From an uncultured Prevotellaceae bacterium (lineage in GTDB: Bacteria > Bacteroidota > Bacteroidia > Bacteroidales > Bacteroidaceae): a stretch of DNA of 9,384 nt. Under the pieces are notes generated by a model, which was not told the DNA's origin, did not search any database, and saw only the letters and a program-made list of their open reading frames with translations. The stretch is from positions 1-9,384 of the forward strand of contig CATXZX010000037.1 in assembly GCA_958404085.1 (NCBI GenBank). The letters are read 5' to 3'. Both the position numbers and the translations under genes were made by a program. Below, piece by piece: positions 8,201-9,384 of the stretch. Each line of letters opens with the position of its first letter. Position 1 is the first letter of the stretch.

Positions 8201-8535
8201 TCCACGATGCCGTTCTTGCAGAGCAGCTTGCGGGCCAGGTGCGTGATGCTCCAGAACAGAAACAGGATACACATGGCGCTGAGCAGGGCCGACATGGTGT
8301 TGACCATGCGTGCCACCTGGCTGGCGTCGCTTACGAACTGCGAGAAGAAATTGGCCGTCAGCATAAAGAACGGTGCGCCGGGCGGGTGGCCGACTTCCAG
8401 TTTATAACCGGTGGTGATGAATTCCGGGCAATCCCAGAAACTTGCCGTAGGCTCGATGGTCGAGCAGTAGACAAACGCCGCAATGGCGAATGTAAGCCAA
8501 CCCATCAGGTTGTTTACCGCATTGTACTGTTTCAT
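5233..8535 (-). CDS. DUF2723 family polytopic membrane protein, putative protein O-glycosyl(mannosyl)transferase
   Basis: The 1,100-residue protein has an N-terminal half with many hydrophobic segments (for example about 10-27, 83-100, 150-163, 176-205, 219-241, 261-279, 292-329, 343-364) and more at about 573-588, 600-617, 633-651 and 665-680, then a long soluble C-terminal part. Family signatures include SFWDCPEF (32-39) with acidic D35 and E38 in the first extracytoplasmic loop, as in GT-C transferases; GHPPGAP (49-55); AVEGEVYAYS (141-150); RERDYAYAASFYAF (626-639); and FTNGDNDTFPLWYNQE (715-730). Residues about 960-1040 look like TPR-type helical pairs. The family includes human TMEM260, a protein O-mannosyltransferase, so a lipid-linked sugar donor and periplasmic acceptor proteins are plausible, but the bacterial role is inferred. 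An in-frame TAA lies 24 bases upstream of ATG 8535, fixing the start. It leads the run with the deacetylase and queG. Confidence 0.95.
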   Translation of the reverse strand: MKQYNAVNNLMGWLTFAIAAFVYCSTIEPTASFWDCPEFITTGYKLEVGHPPGAPFFMLTANFFSQFVSDASQVARMVNTMSALLSAMCILFLFWSITHLARKLLCKNGIVERTGQLIAIQGAGLTGALAYTFSDTFWFSAVEGEVYAYSSMFTALVFWLILKWEDQADQPHSDRWLVLIAYLTGLSIGVHLLNLLCIPAIVLVYYYKRRPQATAKGSLLALLVSVVLVAVVLYGVVPGIVKVGGWFELLFVNVMGLSFNTGLTVYILLLTATVIWGIYESYTARNRRRMAASFVLSIALLGIPFYGYGTLSVLLGLVVLAALGYALLYKRENRYVVRPRLVNTSLLCLLMLMIGYSSYAVIVIRSTANPPMDQNSPEDIFTLGEYLNREQYGTRPLFYGQAYSSQIDRVSDGEYLVPKKTEGAPQYHQREKNSPDEKDSYEMIGRKYDYVYAQNMLFPRMYSSEPIHVNAYEDWLGGIKGHEVPFNDPTGRMTSVKMPTQWENLRFFFSYQLNFMYWRYFMWNFAGRQNDIQGNGELEHGNWITGIPFIDNARLGDQDKLPKELRENKGRNVFYCLPLLLGLLGLFWQAYRGPQGIKQFWVVFFLFFMTGIAIVLYLNQTPLQPRERDYAYAASFYAFAIWIGLGVAALAKGLERLKVSETLAATIASVACVLVPIQMAGQTWDDHDRSGRYTCRDFGQNYLMSLAEKGYPIIFTNGDNDTFPLWYNQETEGKRTDARVCNLSYLQTDWYIDQMKRPAYDSPAVPISWSRLDYVSDGKHEFVPIEAGMKGQRAEFAKNNPGTNPFELKYIMENFVRNPNPELRFIPTDSIVMTVDKEAVRRSGMLVPGDSIPDRMHISLKGKTHMTKSQLMMLDMLAQCNWERPIYSAITVETRDFGNLPNYFVQEGLASRITPFDQTKTGVTIDSEKMYDNLMNKFKFGGIDKPGIYIDETILRMCWTHRALFATLALQLVDEGKNDKARKVLEYGEKAVPTVNVPHHIRSGSAELASAWAAIGEKQKAKAILNDLLQNSKEYLDWYLTFSPYMLQSYGSNFITQLRYMGQCVARMRTIDAPESQKWEALLNNSIAQFEQRSGYNLGE

Positions 8536-8819
8536 GTAATGAAAAATAGTTTCAGATAATTATCAAGCCGCAAATATACTGATAAAAAAAGAAACAGATA
8601 CGCTCTTGACGAAGTTTTACACTTCGGCGGGTCTTTGGCACTACCGCCGGGTGGCGAATGCGGGTTGCTGTCGTTTAGGAGGTCGGGGCCGTCGGCCAGG
8701 GCGAAGTGGCTTATGATGAGGGTGTCGTTGGTGAAGCCGTTGGGCGTGACGGACAGTTGCGGTACCTTCTTGAAGGATGCGAAGACCAGTACGCCGGCGG
8801 CCACAAGGGGGAGGAGCAT
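8532..8819 (-). CDS. Short ORF resembling a truncated DUF4369-type lipoprotein; possibly a decayed gene
   Basis: The ORF begins 14 bases after the stop of the NlpE-like gene and encodes 95 residues. The start looks like a lipoprotein signal (LLPLVAAGVLVFAS) but F16 stands where the lipobox cysteine would be expected before KK. Residues 20-46 (LSVTPNGF, NDTLIISHFAL) resemble the opening strands of DUF4369 domains, which in Bacteroidales usually precede a thioredoxin-like domain; that is from memory of the family and is weak. No thioredoxin CxxC follows. From about residue 60 the codons become AT-rich and the translation (LFLFLSVYLRLDNYLKLFF) is not protein-like; this part covers the DUF2723 promoter box. 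The stop TGA overlaps the DUF2723 ATG as ATGA. Another frame has TAG at 8643-8641 and TAA at 8622-8620, compatible with a frameshift or deletion. It is either a small real gene or a remnant. Confidence 0.45.
   Translation of the reverse strand: MLLPLVAAGVLVFASFKKVPQLSVTPNGFTNDTLIISHFALADGPDLLNDSNPHSPPGGSAKDPPKCKTSSRAYLFLFLSVYLRLDNYLKLFFIT
8571..8578 (-). promoter_or_regulatory. Candidate -7 promoter box of the DUF2723 operon
   Basis: TATATTTG on the minus strand at 8578-8571 matches the Bacteroides -7 consensus TAnnTTTG exactly and lies 35 bases before the DUF2723 ATG, which would give a leader of about 30 bases. No convincing TTTG is found 19-21 bases further upstream, so the -33 half is weak. 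The same octamer occurs ahead of the secreted protein gene. Confidence 0.45.
8610..8626 (-). repeat. Small perfect hairpin (6-bp stem, 5-nt loop) upstream of the DUF2723 promoter
   Basis: CGAAGT (8610-8615) and ACTTCG (8621-8626) are perfect inverted arms around a five-base loop. On the minus-strand transcript a T-rich run (CTTTTTTT, 8591-8584) starts about 19 bases after the stem. That spacing is too long for a classic intrinsic terminator, but the element sits where the upstream pair of genes could end and the DUF2723 unit begins. Confidence 0.35.
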
Positions 8820-8833
8820 TTTATATATCTGCT

Positions 8834-9337
8834 TTATTCTACAAGTCTCAGGCTGTAATTCAGTTGTGTACGGGGCTTTTCGAAATCGCTGTTCAGCAAT
8901 GTGAGGGTGGTCTCGTCTTCTTTCAGAAAGTTGAAGGTTTCTTGTCCGTCATCGGCTATGCACTGCCATACGGTGGCATCGTCGTTTCCGGGTATGCCCC
9001 GCAGGGTAAGGCGTTTGCCCCGGTAGGTGAAACTTCGGTCCTGCCCGTTGTCCGCTTCCTTATAGGTGAGGATGAGGGTGAAGGTACCGTCGCCGCTGTG
9101 CAGGCGGTGGCTGACCGTAAGCGTGTATTCGATACCGGGGCCCGAGGCGGCGGGCAGCAGTCCGCGGTAAGTGTGCTGTTGCATGTCGCCCAAACCGTCG
9201 GTCAGTGTGTCTCGTTTGGTCTCGGTGGTGGCCGTAGGGTCGCTTGGCACGTTCCGTGTCGTTCCGGCAGGCCCGCAGGATAACATCAAGTGACCGATTG
9301 CCAGCCATAAGGCGTGGTGCAGGAATGTCTTTTTCAT
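8834..9337 (-). CDS. Lipoprotein with NlpE N-terminal-like domain
   Basis: The 167-residue protein begins with a lipoprotein signal peptide (MKKTFLHHALWLAIGHLMLSC) whose lipobox LMLSC puts the acylated cysteine at residue 21. A low-complexity Thr/Pro/Asp linker (about 24-50) leads into one domain at about 55-166 with YRGLLPAA, GPGIEYTLTV, GDGTFTLILTY, FTYRGK and the closing LNYSLRLVE. This is the pattern of NlpE N-terminal domain lipoproteins of Bacteroidales. E. coli NlpE activates the Cpx envelope stress response and was linked to copper; whether the Bacteroidales forms do so is not established. The E. coli CxxC is absent; only C126 remains besides C21. No acidic export signal follows the acylated cysteine (GPAGTT), so it may stay on the periplasmic side. 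The start is the first ATG after an A-rich leader (CCAAAAACAAAAACA). Its promoter lies at or beyond the window edge. Confidence 0.88.
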   Translation of the reverse strand: MKKTFLHHALWLAIGHLMLSCGPAGTTRNVPSDPTATTETKRDTLTDGLGDMQQHTYRGLLPAASGPGIEYTLTVSHRLHSGDGTFTLILTYKEADNGQDRSFTYRGKRLTLRGIPGNDDATVWQCIADDGQETFNFLKEDETTLTLLNSDFEKPRTQLNYSLRLVE

Positions 9338-9384
9338 TGTTTTTGTTTTTGGAGAGATGAGTTGGAAAAATTCCGGGTCAGCGG

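Noticed and set aside
5194..8559. Plus-strand ORFs opposite the DUF2723 gene (for example 5194-6306, 6475-7110, 7963-8559)
   Set aside because: The DUF2723 signatures and membrane segments run continuously on the minus strand through the same bases.
9364..9374. GGAA-AAA-TTCC dyad upstream of the lipoprotein gene as an operator
   Set aside because: The 4-bp arms are too short to distinguish from chance and too little flanking sequence is in the window.
1..9384. Mobile element, CRISPR array, tRNA or rRNA genes, or a defence island
   Set aside because: I saw no transposase or integrase motifs, regularly spaced repeats, terminal inverted repeats, tRNA-like cloverleaf or rRNA sequence on either strand.

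Overview
The window looks like a GC-rich member of the Bacteroidales (phylum Bacteroidota). The evidence is: a DUF2723 membrane protein of about 1,100 residues, which is characteristic of that phylum; a lipoprotein with an NlpE-type domain; a very large secreted protein combining FIVAR-like helices, a discoidin-like domain and repeated all-beta modules; two upstream boxes matching the Bacteroides -7 element TAnnTTTG; and starts preceded by A-rich leaders rather than strong Shine-Dalgarno sequences. The genus cannot be decided from the sequence alone.

Every gene I can support lies on the minus strand, so the window is read from right to left. First comes a 167-residue lipoprotein with an NlpE N-terminal-like domain (9337-8834). 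After 14 bases there is a short ORF (8819-8532) that looks like the first part of a DUF4369-type lipoprotein with a lost lipobox cysteine and an AT-rich, non-coding-looking tail. A promoter-like box lies inside that tail. Next is a compact three-gene run: the DUF2723 protein (8535-5233), a NodB-type polysaccharide deacetylase (5208-4597) and the epoxyqueuosine reductase queG (4561-3626). The gaps are only 24 and 35 bases, so the three are probably co-transcribed.

A 261-base AT-rich intergenic region (3365-3625) follows, with a second promoter-like box and a leader of about 135 bases containing small inverted repeats. It leads into a secreted multidomain protein that starts at 3364 and stays open for 1,121 codons to the left edge. 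Its C-terminal end lies outside the window.

Functionally, the DUF2723 protein belongs to the family that includes the human O-mannosyltransferase TMEM260, and a carbohydrate deacetylase sits next to it, so the centre of the window suggests envelope glycan or protein-glycosylation chemistry. queG is a tRNA-modification gene and is probably only a transcriptional passenger. The secreted protein and the lipoprotein both carry D-(S/T)-(A/I/L/M/T/V) tripeptides, the O-glycosylation motif known from Bacteroides, so they could be substrates of such a system; this is inference. I found no mobile element, CRISPR array, tRNA, rRNA or defence system. The long plus-strand ORFs are antisense shadows of the real genes, and most of the window is ordinary chromosomal sequence.
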